Positions 46,928 to 56,190 of a stretch of 64,000 nucleotides of DNA are shown piece by piece. How positions within the stretch are numbered: position 1 is the stretch's first letter; each line of letters begins with the position of its first letter. The translations under genes were made by a program, and so were the position numbers. Below the pieces are notes generated by a model that had not been told where the DNA came from, made no database searches, and worked only from the letters and a program-made list of their open reading frames with translations. Origin of the DNA: Stutzerimonas frequens (GTDB taxonomy: Bacteria > Pseudomonadota > Gammaproteobacteria > Pseudomonadales > Pseudomonadaceae); NCBI RefSeq assembly GCF_024448335.1, contig NZ_JAMOHM010000001.1:434001-498000 (forward strand), in the 5' to 3' direction.

Positions 46928-48201
46928 AAACTTTCGAACTGAACGAATCCAAGGTTCGCAGCTACTGCCGTTCCTTCCCCGTGGTCTTCAATCAGGCCCA
47001 GGGCGCCGAACTGGTCACTCAGGACGGCAAGCGCTACATCGACTTCCTCGCCGGCGCCGGCACGCTCAACTACGGGCACAACCACCCGGTGCTCAAGCAG
47101 GCGTTGCTCGACTACATCGAGAGCGACGGCATCACCCACGGCCTGGACATGTACACCGCGGCCAAGGAGCGTTTTCTCGAAACCTTCAATCGCCTGATTC
47201 TCGAGCCGCGCGGCATGGGTGACTACCGCATGCAGTTCACCGGCCCGACCGGCACCAACGCGGTCGAGGCGGCGATGAAGCTGGCGCGCAAGGTCACCGG
47301 GCGTAGCAACATCATCAGCTTCACCAACGGCTTCCACGGCTGCAGCATCGGCGCGCTGGCCGCCACCGGCAACCAGCATCACCGCGGCGGCTCCGGCATC
47401 GGCCTGACCGACGTCAGCCGCATGCCGTATGCCAACTACTTTGGCGACAAGACCAACACCATCGGCATGATGGACAAGCTGCTCTCCGACCCGTCCAGCG
47501 GTATCGACAAGCCGGCCGCGGTGATCGTCGAAGTGGTCCAGGGCGAAGGCGGTCTGAACACCGCATCGGCCGAGTGGATGCGTAAGCTCGAGAAGCTCTG
47601 CCGCAAGCACGAGATGCTGCTGATCGTCGACGACATCCAGGCCGGCTGCGGCCGCACCGGCACCTTCTTCAGCTTCGAGGAGATGGGCATCCAGCCGGAT
47701 ATCGTCACGCTGTCCAAGTCGCTGTCCGGCTACGGCCTGCCGTTCGCCATGGTGCTGCTGCGCCAGGAGCTGGACCAGTGGAAGCCGGGCGAACACAACG
47801 GCACTTTCCGCGGCAACAACCACGCTTTCGTCACCGCCGCCGCGGCCGTCGAGCACTTCTGGCAGAACGACGAGTTCGCCAATAGCGTGAAGGCCAAGGG
47901 CAAGCGCATCGCCGACGGCATGCAGCGCATCATCCGCCGTCACGGCCCGGATTCACTGTTCCTCAAGGGCCGCGGAATGATGCTCGGCATCAGCTGCCCG
48001 GATGGCGAAATCGCTTCGGCCGTCTGCCGTCACGCCTTCGACAATGGCCTGGTGGTCGAGACCAGCGGCGCCCACAGCGAAGTGGTCAAGTGTCTCTGCC
48101 CGCTGATCATCAGCGAAGAGCAGATCGACCGTGCGCTTTCCATTCTCGACAAGGCGTTTGCCGCCGTGATGGGTGAGCAGACCGCCAACCAGGCTTCCTG
48201 A
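46924..48201 (+). CDS. ectB: Diaminobutyrate-2-oxoglutarate transaminase
   Basis: PLP-dependent class III aminotransferase that makes 2,4-diaminobutyrate from aspartate semialdehyde, the first ectoine-specific step. The 425-residue protein has the N-terminal [33 protein letters not shown] near residue 99, the cofactor Asp in [15 protein letters not shown] near 234 and the Schiff-base Lys in [11 protein letters not shown] near 265. Translationally coupled to ectA; ectC follows 13 bases later. Confidence 0.96.
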   Translation: MKTFELNESKVRSYCRSFPVVFNQAQGAELVTQDGKRYIDFLAGAGTLNYGHNHPVLKQALLDYIESDGITHGLDMYTAAKERFLETFNRLILEPRGMGDYRMQFTGPTGTNAVEAAMKLARKVTGRSNIISFTNGFHGCSIGALAATGNQHHRGGSGIGLTDVSRMPYANYFGDKTNTIGMMDKLLSDPSSGIDKPAAVIVEVVQGEGGLNTASAEWMRKLEKLCRKHEMLLIVDDIQAGCGRTGTFFSFEEMGIQPDIVTLSKSLSGYGLPFAMVLLRQELDQWKPGEHNGTFRGNNHAFVTAAAAVEHFWQNDEFANSVKAKGKRIADGMQRIIRRHGPDSLFLKGRGMMLGISCPDGEIASAVCRHAFDNGLVVETSGAHSEVVKCLCPLIISEEQIDRALSILDKAFAAVMGEQTANQAS

Positions 48202-48214
48202 GGAGGACCCGCAG

Positions 48215-48616
48215 ATGATCGTGAGAAAACTCGCCGACTGCGAGCAGACTGACCGCAAGGTCCACAGCAAGACCGGTACCTGGGACAGCACACGCATGCT
48301 GCTCAAGGACGACAACATGGGCTTCTCGTTCCATATCACCACCATCTACGCCGGCACCGAGACGCACATCCACTACCAGAACCACCTGGAGTCGGTGTAC
48401 TGCATGAGCGGCAACGGTGAGGTCGAGACCATCGCCGACGGCAAGATCTACAAGATCGAGCCCGGCACGCTGTACATCCTCGACAAGCACGACGAGCACC
48501 TGCTGCGTGGCGGCAGCGAGGACATGAAGATGGCCTGCGTCTTCAACCCGCCGCTCAACGGCAAGGAAGTGCATGACGAGAGTGGCGTCTACCCGCTGGA
48601 GGCCGAAACCGTCTGA
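48215..48616 (+). CDS. ectC: Ectoine synthase
   Basis: Cyclises N-gamma-acetyldiaminobutyrate to ectoine. The 133-residue cupin-type protein begins [16 protein letters not shown], has [22 protein letters not shown] near residue 50 (metal-binding cupin motif) and [17 protein letters not shown] near 87. GAGGAGG upstream selects the ATG at 48215; the open frame extends into ectB without meaning. A GC-rich hairpin separates it from ectD. Confidence 0.96.
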   Translation: MIVRKLADCEQTDRKVHSKTGTWDSTRMLLKDDNMGFSFHITTIYAGTETHIHYQNHLESVYCMSGNGEVETIADGKIYKIEPGTLYILDKHDEHLLRGGSEDMKMACVFNPPLNGKEVHDESGVYPLEAETV

Positions 48617-48628
48617 TACCGGTTTACC

Positions 48629-48650
48629 GGGGCGGCCACCGCGCCGCCCC
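48629..48650 (+). other. Intercistronic hairpin between ectC and ectD
   Basis: GGGGCGGC (48629-48636), loop CACCGC, GCCGCCCC (48643-48650): perfect 8-bp GC stem, no T-tract. Placed to reduce or stabilise transcript between ectABC and the hydroxylase gene. Confidence 0.5.
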
Positions 48651-48675
48651 ACCATCACCAGAAGAGGAGGTAAGC

Positions 48676-49593
48676 GTGAACCCTATGCAAGCCGACCTGT
48701 ATCCCTCGCGCCAGGAAGACCAGCCCAGCTGGCAAGAACGCCTGGATCCGGTCGTCTACCGCAGCGACCTGGAGAATGCGCCGATAGCGGCGGAGCTGAT
48801 CGAACGTTTCGAACGCGACGGCTACCTGGTCATCCCCAATCTGTTCAGCGCCGATGAAGTCGCGGTATTCCGTGCCGAACTCGAGCGCATGCGCCAGGAC
48901 CCGGCCGTCGCCGGCTCCGGCAAGACCATCAAGGAACCCGACAGCGGCGCCGTCCGCTCGGTGTTCGACATCCACAGCGACAACGAACTGTTCGCCCGCG
49001 TAGCCTCCGATGAGCGCACCGCCGGCATCGCCCGCTTCATCCTCGGCGGTGATCTGTACGTGCACCAGTCGCGGATGAACTTCAAGCCCGGCTTCACCGG
49101 CAAGGAGTTCTACTGGCACTCGGACTTCGAGACTTGGCACGTAGAGGACGGCATGCCGCGCATGCGTTGCCTGTCCTGCTCGATCCTCTTGACCGACAAC
49201 GAGCCGCACAACGGCCCGCTGATGCTCATGCCCGGCTCGCACAAGCACTACGTGCGCTGCGTCGGCGCCACACCGGAGAACCACTACGAGAAATCCCTGC
49301 GCAAGCAGGAGTTCGGCGTGCCCGATCAGAACAGCCTGAGCGAGCTGGCTAGCCGCTTCGGCATCGACTGCGCCACCGGCCCGGCCGGCAGTGTGGTGTT
49401 CTTCGACTGCAACACCATGCATGGCTCCAACGGCAACATCACACCCAGCGCGCGGAGCAATCTGTTCTACGTCTACAACCACGTGGATAATGCCGTGCAG
49501 CCGCCGTTCTGCGAGCAGAAACCCCGCCCGGCCTTCGTCGCCGAGCGTGAGAACTTCAAGCCGCTGGACATTCAGCCGCAACAGTATCTCTGA
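48676..49593 (+). CDS. ectD: Ectoine 5-hydroxylase
   Basis: Iron(II)/2-oxoglutarate dioxygenase converting ectoine to 5-hydroxyectoine. The 305-residue protein carries the EctD signature FYWHSDFETWHVEDGMPRM near residue 143, containing the His and Asp iron ligands, and the distal His in NTMHGSNGN near 247, with the oxoglutarate Arg in SARSNLFYV. It starts at GTG 48676 behind a strong GAGGAGG; an ATG at 48685 is possible. Its presence means that the organism can make hydroxyectoine. Followed by a hairpin and the pathway aspartokinase. Confidence 0.96.
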   Translation: MNPMQADLYPSRQEDQPSWQERLDPVVYRSDLENAPIAAELIERFERDGYLVIPNLFSADEVAVFRAELERMRQDPAVAGSGKTIKEPDSGAVRSVFDIHSDNELFARVASDERTAGIARFILGGDLYVHQSRMNFKPGFTGKEFYWHSDFETWHVEDGMPRMRCLSCSILLTDNEPHNGPLMLMPGSHKHYVRCVGATPENHYEKSLRKQEFGVPDQNSLSELASRFGIDCATGPAGSVVFFDCNTMHGSNGNITPSARSNLFYVYNHVDNAVQPPFCEQKPRPAFVAERENFKPLDIQPQQYL

Positions 49594-49596
49594 GGC

Positions 49597-49626
49597 GATC
49601 GGGCGCGTCTGATGACGGGCCCGATC
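49597..49626 (+). other. Intercistronic hairpin between ectD and ask
   Basis: GATCGGGC (49597-49604) and GCCCGATC (49619-49626) form a perfect 8-bp stem with a 14-base loop, no T-tract. It mirrors the hairpin between ectC and ectD and may set relative transcript levels. Confidence 0.45.
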
Positions 49627-49747
49627 CCCCGGCTCGGCCGATCGCTTATTCGCCCAGGGATGAACTCACTTCCAGCTCGTTGATCGACAGGTGCGCCAGC
49701 CGCGCCGGGCCCGTCAACGGCCTGCCAGATTCGGACGCAATAAAAAG

Positions 49748-51178
49748 ATGCATACCGTAGAAAAGATCGGCGGCACGTCGATGAGCCGCTTCGAGGAAGT
49801 CCTCGACAATATCTTCATCGGCCGCCGGGAAGGCGCAGCGCTGTACCAGCGCATCTTCGTCGTCTCGGCCTACAGCGGCATGACCAACCTGCTGCTGGAA
49901 CACAAGAAAACCGGCGAACCCGGCGTCTATCAGCGCTTCGCCGACGCCCAGAGCGAAGGCGCCTGGCGCGAGGCGCTGGAGCACGTGCGCCAGCGCATGC
50001 TGGCCAAGAACGCCGAACTGTTCAGCTCCGAGTACGAGCTGCACGCCGCCAACCAGTTCATCAACTCGCGCATCGACGATGCCAGCGAGTGCATGCACAG
50101 CCTGCAGAAGCTCTGCGCCTACGGGCACTTCCAGCTCTCCGAACACCTGATGAAGGTGCGCGAGATGCTCGCCTCCCTCGGTGAAGCGCACAGCGCCTTC
50201 AACTCGGTGCTGGCGCTCAAGCAGCGCGGCGTCAACGCGCGCCTGGCCGACCTCACCGGCTGGCAGCAGGAAGCGCCCCTGCCGTTCGAGGAGATGATCG
50301 CCAGCCACTTCGCCGGCTTCGACCTGAGCCGCGAACTGGTGGTCGCCACCGGCTATACGCATTGCGCCGAAGGCCTGATGAACACCTACGACCGCGGCTA
50401 CAGCGAGATCACCTTCGCCCAGATCGCCGCCGCTACTGGCGCGCATGAAGCGATCATCCACAAAGAATTCCACCTCTCCTCTGCCGACCCGAACCTGGTC
50501 GGTGCCGACAAGGTGGTGACCATCGGCCGCACCAACTACGACGTCGCCGACCAGCTGTCGAACCTCGGCATGGAGGCGATCCATCCGCGCGCGGCCAAGA
50601 CCTTGCGTCGCGCCGGCGTCGAGCTGCGCATCAAGAACGCCTTCGAGCCCGAGCACGGCGGTACGCTGATCAGCCAGGACTACAAGTCCGAGAAGCCCTG
50701 CGTGGAGATCATCGCCGGGCGCAAGGACGTCTTCGGCATCGAGGTGTTCGATCAGGACATGCTCGGCGACATCAGCCATGACATGGAAATCAGCAAGTTG
50801 CTCAAGCAGCTCAAGCTCTATGTGGTGAACAAGGATTCCGACGCCAACAGCATCACCTACTACACCTCCGGCTCGCGCAAGCTGATCACCCGCGCCGCTC
50901 GCCTGATCGAGGAAAAGTATCCGGCCGCCGAGGTCACCGTACATAACCTGGCGATCGTCTCGGCGATCGGTTCGGACCTCAAGGTCAAGGGCATCCTGGC
51001 CAAGACCGTGGCCGCGCTGGCCGAGGCAGGTATCAGCATCCAGGCGATCCACCAGTCGATCCGCCAGGTGGAGATGCAGTGCGTGGTCAACGAGGAAGAC
51101 TACGACGCCGCCATCGCCGCGCTGCACCGCGCGCTGATCGAGCCGGAGAATCACGGCGACGTGATTGCCGCGGCCTGA
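49748..51178 (+). CDS. ask: Ectoine-pathway aspartokinase
   Basis: Phosphorylates aspartate to feed aspartate semialdehyde into EctB. The 476-residue protein starts MHTVEKIGGTSMSRF (kinase P-loop-like KxGGTS) and ends with ACT-type regulatory domains (NLAIVSAIGSDLKVKGILAKTVAALAEAGISI near residue 398). Clustering with ectABCD and the divergent sequence class fit the specialised Ask_Ect isoenzyme described from Pseudomonas stutzeri, which is less feedback-inhibited than the housekeeping LysC; the regulatory property is family knowledge, not visible here. A strong terminator follows. Confidence 0.93.
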   Translation: MHTVEKIGGTSMSRFEEVLDNIFIGRREGAALYQRIFVVSAYSGMTNLLLEHKKTGEPGVYQRFADAQSEGAWREALEHVRQRMLAKNAELFSSEYELHAANQFINSRIDDASECMHSLQKLCAYGHFQLSEHLMKVREMLASLGEAHSAFNSVLALKQRGVNARLADLTGWQQEAPLPFEEMIASHFAGFDLSRELVVATGYTHCAEGLMNTYDRGYSEITFAQIAAATGAHEAIIHKEFHLSSADPNLVGADKVVTIGRTNYDVADQLSNLGMEAIHPRAAKTLRRAGVELRIKNAFEPEHGGTLISQDYKSEKPCVEIIAGRKDVFGIEVFDQDMLGDISHDMEISKLLKQLKLYVVNKDSDANSITYYTSGSRKLITRAARLIEEKYPAAEVTVHNLAIVSAIGSDLKVKGILAKTVAALAEAGISIQAIHQSIRQVEMQCVVNEEDYDAAIAALHRALIEPENHGDVIAAA

Positions 51179-51194
51179 TCCAAGTGCAGGACCG

Positions 51195-51220
51195 AAACGC
51201 CGGGCTCGTCCCGGCGTTTT
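51195..51220 (+). terminator. Rho-independent terminator of the ect operon
   Basis: AAACGCCGGG (51195-51204), loop CTCGT, CCCGGCGTTT (51210-51219), then T. A 10-bp stem just after ask ends the ectABCD-ask transcript. Confidence 0.8.
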
Positions 51221-51344
51221 GCTGTCTGGACGCATGACACCGATCAATACCGCCGGCACCGCGCAGGATGACTATGGAGACAAGAGGCCGGTCACGGCTT
51301 ACGCCTGACCGGCTCGCCCGCTCATCCACAACGCAGGAGTTGCC

Positions 51345-51563
51345 ATGTTTCCCGAGTACCGCGACCTGATCACTCGTCTCAAGGCGGAAAACAAGACCTT
51401 TGCCCGTCTGTTCGACGAGCACAACGACCTCGACCAGCACGTAAAGAACATCGAAGCGCACATCGTGCCGGGTACCGACAGCGAGGTGGAGAATCTGAAG
51501 AAGCAGAAGCTGCAGCTCAAGGACCGTCTCTACGAGATGCTCAAGGAAGCATCCGCGGCCTGA
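51345..51563 (+). CDS. YdcH-family small protein (DUF465)
   Basis: A 72-residue, mainly helical protein: MFPEYRDLITRLKAENKTFARLFDEHNDLDQHVKNIE then a second helix ending KDRLYEMLKEA. This is the DUF465/YdcH pattern, a short antiparallel coiled-coil of unknown role. CAGGAG is 9 bases before the ATG. It stands alone; a GC-rich hairpin (51561-51596) follows without a T-tract. Confidence 0.9.
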   Translation: MFPEYRDLITRLKAENKTFARLFDEHNDLDQHVKNIEAHIVPGTDSEVENLKKQKLQLKDRLYEMLKEASAA

Positions 51564-51683
51564 CGGCCCGGCGCCCTGCCCCGCGGGGCGCCGTCACGCT
51601 CTGCAACCATCGAAGACGACGCGCAATCGCCGGGCAAGCGCAGTAAAATGCCGCGCTTTCGTTACCCCTGCGAGTTCCGCGCC

Positions 51684-53054
51684 ATGAGCACCCCCAACCG
51701 CACCGAGCTGCTGTCGCCTGCCGGCACGCTGAAATCCATGCGCTACGCCTTCGCCTACGGCGCCGATGCGGTGTATGCCGGGCAGCCGCGCTACAGCCTG
51801 CGCGTGCGCAACAACGAGTTCGACCACGCCAACCTCAAGCTCGGCATCGACGAGGCGCACGCGCTGGGCAAGCAGTTCTATGTGGTGGTCAACATCGCCC
51901 CGCACAACGCCAAGCTGAAGACCTTCATCAAGGATCTGGAGCCAGTGGTGGCGATGGGACCGGATGCGCTGATCATGTCCGATCCCGGTCTGATCATGCT
52001 GGTGCGCCAGCACTTCCCGCAGCAGACCATCCACCTTTCGGTGCAGGCCAACGCGGTGAACTGGGCGACGGTGAAGTTCTGGGAAAGCCAGGGCGTCAGC
52101 CGCGTGATCCTGTCCCGTGAGCTATCGCTGGAGGAGATCGGCGAGATCCGCGAACAGGTGCCGGGCATGGAGCTGGAAGTGTTCGTCCACGGCGCGCTGT
52201 GCATGGCCTATTCCGGCCGCTGCCTGCTGTCCGGCTACATCAACAAGCGCGACCCCAATCAGGGCACCTGCACCAACGCCTGCCGCTGGGAATACAAGAC
52301 CCACGAGGCGAAGGAGGATGAGCTGGGCAACTCGGTTCATCTCTACGAGCCCATCGCCGTACAGCAGGTCGCGGCGCAGGACGACCCGACCCTGGGCGTC
52401 GGGGCCCCCACCGACAAGGTATTCCTGCTCGAGGACGTCTCGCGTCCTGGCGAGTTCATGGAGGCCACCGAGGACGAGCACGGCACCTACATCATGAACT
52501 CCAAGGACCTGCGCGCCGTGCAGCATGTCGAGCGCCTGGTGCAGATGGGTGTGCACTCGCTGAAGATCGAAGGCCGTACCAAGAGCCACTACTACGTGGC
52601 ACGCACCGCGCAGGTCTACCGCAAGGCCATCGACGATGCCCTCGCCGGCCGACCGTTCGACAGGTCTCTGATGGACACCCTCGAATCGCTGGCGCACCGC
52701 GGCTACACCGAAGGTTTCCTGCGCCGTCACGTGCATGACGAATACCAGAACTACGAACGCGGCTTCTCGCTCTCCGAGCGCCAGCAGTTCGTCGGCGAAC
52801 TGACCGGCGAGCGGCGCAACGGGCTGGCCGAGGTGAAGGTGAAGAACCGTTTCGCGGTGGGCGACCGGTTGGAGCTGATGACGCCGCAGGGCAATCTCAA
52901 CCTGCGTCTTGAGCGGCTGGAGGACAAGCGCGGCGAAGCCATCGAGGTAGCGCCGGGCGACGGCCATACGGTGTACCTGCCGGTACCGGAAGACGTCGAT
53001 CTGCGCTACGCCCTGCTGATGCGCGAACTGGACGGCAGCACCACGCGCGGTTGA
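51684..53054 (+). CDS. trhP: Peptidase U32-family tRNA hydroxylation protein TrhP/YegQ
   Basis: Needed for prephenate-dependent 5-hydroxyuridine formation at tRNA position 34 in E. coli (YegQ/TrhP). The 456-residue U32-family protein has ELLSPAGTLKSMRYAFAYGADAVYAG at the start, FVHGALCMAYSGRCLLSGYINKRDPNQGTCTNACRW near residue 168 (Cys residues likely binding an iron-sulfur cluster) and KIEGRTKSHYYVA near 296. The ATG at 51684 is chosen because the 12 codons before it are not conserved in type. A monocistronic gene. Confidence 0.9.
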   Translation: MSTPNRTELLSPAGTLKSMRYAFAYGADAVYAGQPRYSLRVRNNEFDHANLKLGIDEAHALGKQFYVVVNIAPHNAKLKTFIKDLEPVVAMGPDALIMSDPGLIMLVRQHFPQQTIHLSVQANAVNWATVKFWESQGVSRVILSRELSLEEIGEIREQVPGMELEVFVHGALCMAYSGRCLLSGYINKRDPNQGTCTNACRWEYKTHEAKEDELGNSVHLYEPIAVQQVAAQDDPTLGVGAPTDKVFLLEDVSRPGEFMEATEDEHGTYIMNSKDLRAVQHVERLVQMGVHSLKIEGRTKSHYYVARTAQVYRKAIDDALAGRPFDRSLMDTLESLAHRGYTEGFLRRHVHDEYQNYERGFSLSERQQFVGELTGERRNGLAEVKVKNRFAVGDRLELMTPQGNLNLRLERLEDKRGEAIEVAPGDGHTVYLPVPEDVDLRYALLMRELDGSTTRG

Positions 53055-53088
53055 GCGCGGAGCTGGCGTCGCATTACGACGTCGCAGC

Positions 53089-55941
53089 TTAACGCAGCAG
53101 CTCGGCGAACTGCTCGGCCGGCACCGGCGGACTGAGCAGGTAACCCTGGATTTCGTCGCACTGGTTGGCCTTGAGGAAATCCATCTGCGCCTGGGTTTCC
53201 ACCCCTTCGGCCACCACCTTGCGCTCCAGGCTGTGGACCATGGCGATGATCGCCCGGGTAATCGCCGCATCCTGACTGGAATGCTCCAGCTCACTGATAA
53301 ACGAGCGGTCGATCTTCACGTAATCCACCGGGAAGCGCTTGAGGTAGCTCAGCGACGAGAAGCCGGTGCCAAAATCGTCGATCGCCAGTCGCACGCCCAG
53401 CGCGCGCAGCTGCTCGCTGATGCTGATGGCGTTGTCGATGTCGTCCAGCAACTGGCTTTCGGTCAGTTCCAGCTCCAGCATGGTCGCCGGCAGGCCGGTT
53501 TCCTCCAGCACCTGGCGCACCAGGCTGACGAAGTTGCCCTGGCGCAACTGCTTGACCGAGAGGTTCACCGAGACGCGGATCTCGGCCAGCCCCTGCTGCT
53601 GCCACTGGCGCGCCTGGCGACAGGCCTCGCGCAAGACGAACTCGCCGAGCGGAATGATCAAACCGGTCTCTTCCGCCAGCGGGATGAAGTGCGCCGGGGC
53701 GACCAGTCCGCGCTCGGGGTGACGCCAGCGCACCAGCGCTTCGGCAGCATCCAGGGCATCGTTGGCCAGCGTCAGACGAGGCTGATAGAACACTTCCAGC
53801 TGGCCGGAATCCAGCGCCTTGCGCAGCTGATTCTCCAGCTGCAGGTACTGCATGCTCGACGCCTGCGGACGGTCGGTGAAGAACTGCAGCGTGTTGCCGC
53901 CCAGGTGCTTGGCCTGCTGCATGGCCATGTTCGCCTGGCGCAGCAGCACTTCCGCATCACGGCTGTTATCCGGCATCAGGCTGACGCCGATCGAGGCGCT
54001 GATGACCAGCTCCTGCTCGTCGATGATCACTGGCTTGCGGATGCGCTGCAGCAACCGGCTGCCCAGATGCGCGAGGCTGCTGAGACTGCCGTAGGCGTCG
54101 ATCAGCACGACGAACTCGTCGCCGGACAGCCGTGCAATGGTGTCGGCCTCGCCCAGGGTCTGGGTGATCCGTCGCGACATCTCGCGCAGCAGCGCGTCGG
54201 CGGCCTCATGGCCCAGGCTTTCGTTGAGCAGCTTGAAGCGGTCCAGATCGATGTAGAGCACCGCCATGTTGCGGCCATTGCGGCGTACCCGTTGGCAGGC
54301 CTCGTGCAGACGCTCCTTGAGCAGGCCGCGGTTGGCCAGCCCGGTGAGGTCGTCGTAATGAGTCAGGTAGCGCAGGCGCTCCTCGATCTTGCGCCGCACG
54401 CTGAGGTCGGAGATGAAGGCAACCACATGGGTGACGCTGTCGTTGGCATCGCGCACCTCGCGCAATTGCACCCACTGCGGGTAGACCTCACCGCTCTTGC
54501 GGGTCTCGATCAGCTCGCCCTGCCAGTGACCGTGCAGTTCCAGCGCTTCGCGCATGGTCTGGTACTGGCGCTGGCTCTCCTGCGAGCCGGCGATTCGCGC
54601 CACGCTGTGACCGATCAGCTCCTCGCGGCTGTAGCCGGATAGCGCGCAGCAGGCATCATTCACCGCCAACACGCGGTAGCGGGCGTTCATGATCACCATG
54701 CCTTCGCTGGCGGCTTCGAACACCGTGGCCGCCAGGCGCTGCTGCTCGGCCTGGCTGCGCAGCTCGCTGATGTCACGGCGGGTACCGATCATGCGCAACG
54801 CTCGCCCATCGGCATCGCGCTGGATCACCCGACCGCGGTCTTCGAGCCAGAGTTCGCTGCCATCGGCGCGCAGCGCCCGATACTCCACGGTAAAGAATTC
54901 GGTTTCACCCTTCAGATGCGCGATCAATGTCGCACGGACGGCTTCCAGATCGTCGGGATGGATGTCCGGCAGCGGCGAGCCATGCTCATCGCGACGATCG
55001 GGCAGGCCGACACCGAAGACCACTTCCAGCCGGGAGTGGTGGACCCGGTTGTTCGCCAGGTCCCAATCCCACAGACCGAGGCCGCTGGCATCGAGCGCAA
55101 GATTGAGCCGTGCTTCGCTTTCACCGAGTTCTTCCGCGGCCCGGGCAAGCTCCACCGTACGTTCGGCCACACGCAGCTCGAGGCCATCGTAAGCGCTGCG
55201 CAGCTGCTGCTCGGCATGGCAACGCTGTTCGATCTCCGACCCTAGCCGGCGATTGAGCAGCTCGGCCTCGCGACCGGCCCTCTCCAGCCGTTCGATCAGG
55301 CGCTGCCGGTGCAGGCGTTGTTCGATACTGTCAGTGATCAATCGACTGATCTGCCAGGCGGTCAGGCTCAAGGTCGCCAGCACGATCATCGCCAGCAGCC
55401 CCCAACCTTGCTGCAACGGATGGCCGCTGGTCATCAACAGCAAACCTGTCGGCAGCAGGCTGGGCACGGCGAAACAGAAGAAAGCAGGAAGGCAGACGCC
55501 ATAAGCGACGCTGGCGGCGACGACGACCGAACCGATCAAACCGTACAGCAGCGCCTGCGTGGCGAAAGCATCGGCGGGTATCAGCGCGACCATTGCATAG
55601 CTCAGGCTGACCGCACATATGCTGCTGCCGAGAAAGAACCGCCAGCGCCAGTGCGCATCGGCCTGCCCCTCGGGGCTCGCCTTGCCGAACGCCATGACCT
55701 GCTGCAGCCACAGCAGGCCCAGCGCGAGCATCCAGCCGATCCAGCCGCCGAGTTCGATGCCGCCGTTGTCCTCCCACAGCACCACGCCGCAGATCAGCGT
55801 CGAGAGCAATAGCAACAGCGCCGGGACGCGCGACCCCAGATAGAGCAAACGCGTGCGTTCGGCAATGTGGTCGGAGGGCGCCATCCCGTCTGCAACAGCG
55901 GTCGCAGCCCCCGGGAAGGCGGTTCGAATGGAATCGGTCAT
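53089..55941 (-). CDS. Membrane PAS-GGDEF-EAL protein, probable c-di-GMP phosphodiesterase
   Basis: 950 residues. Five or six membrane spans within about 35-195, a coiled linker, two PAS domains (around 280-400 and 410-530), GGDEF (about 540-700) and EAL (about 710-950). The GGDEF site reads LSGDEF, with Ser replacing the first Gly, so cyclase activity is doubtful. The EAL domain keeps its metal and base residues: [48 protein letters not shown] and [10 protein letters not shown]. It therefore most likely degrades c-di-GMP, perhaps with GTP binding at the GGDEF site. The start at 55941 is uncertain (weak ribosome site). Divergent from uvrD. Confidence 0.9.
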   Translation of the reverse strand: MTDSIRTAFPGAATAVADGMAPSDHIAERTRLLYLGSRVPALLLLLSTLICGVVLWEDNGGIELGGWIGWMLALGLLWLQQVMAFGKASPEGQADAHWRWRFFLGSSICAVSLSYAMVALIPADAFATQALLYGLIGSVVVAASVAYGVCLPAFFCFAVPSLLPTGLLLMTSGHPLQQGWGLLAMIVLATLSLTAWQISRLITDSIEQRLHRQRLIERLERAGREAELLNRRLGSEIEQRCHAEQQLRSAYDGLELRVAERTVELARAAEELGESEARLNLALDASGLGLWDWDLANNRVHHSRLEVVFGVGLPDRRDEHGSPLPDIHPDDLEAVRATLIAHLKGETEFFTVEYRALRADGSELWLEDRGRVIQRDADGRALRMIGTRRDISELRSQAEQQRLAATVFEAASEGMVIMNARYRVLAVNDACCALSGYSREELIGHSVARIAGSQESQRQYQTMREALELHGHWQGELIETRKSGEVYPQWVQLREVRDANDSVTHVVAFISDLSVRRKIEERLRYLTHYDDLTGLANRGLLKERLHEACQRVRRNGRNMAVLYIDLDRFKLLNESLGHEAADALLREMSRRITQTLGEADTIARLSGDEFVVLIDAYGSLSSLAHLGSRLLQRIRKPVIIDEQELVISASIGVSLMPDNSRDAEVLLRQANMAMQQAKHLGGNTLQFFTDRPQASSMQYLQLENQLRKALDSGQLEVFYQPRLTLANDALDAAEALVRWRHPERGLVAPAHFIPLAEETGLIIPLGEFVLREACRQARQWQQQGLAEIRVSVNLSVKQLRQGNFVSLVRQVLEETGLPATMLELELTESQLLDDIDNAISISEQLRALGVRLAIDDFGTGFSSLSYLKRFPVDYVKIDRSFISELEHSSQDAAITRAIIAMVHSLERKVVAEGVETQAQMDFLKANQCDEIQGYLLSPPVPAEQFAELLR

Positions 55942-56190
55942 GTCTGTTGTTCTAGTAATAACTGCACCCGAATCAGGCTCTCTCGGAACCAAAACACGGC
56001 CGATAATGGCACGTTGCTAGTCTCGCGTCATACATGCTGCATCGGAAATTGGTCTGTGGGCCGTGCTCACCGACCAACGGAGTTCCGGCATAAGCCATAA
56101 GGCGAAGCATGCTCCCGCCGCGATGCATGGTGCTCGGTCAAACGGACCGCAGGGCGAGCGCAGCGCGGGCATTTCCAATAGAATGCCGCG

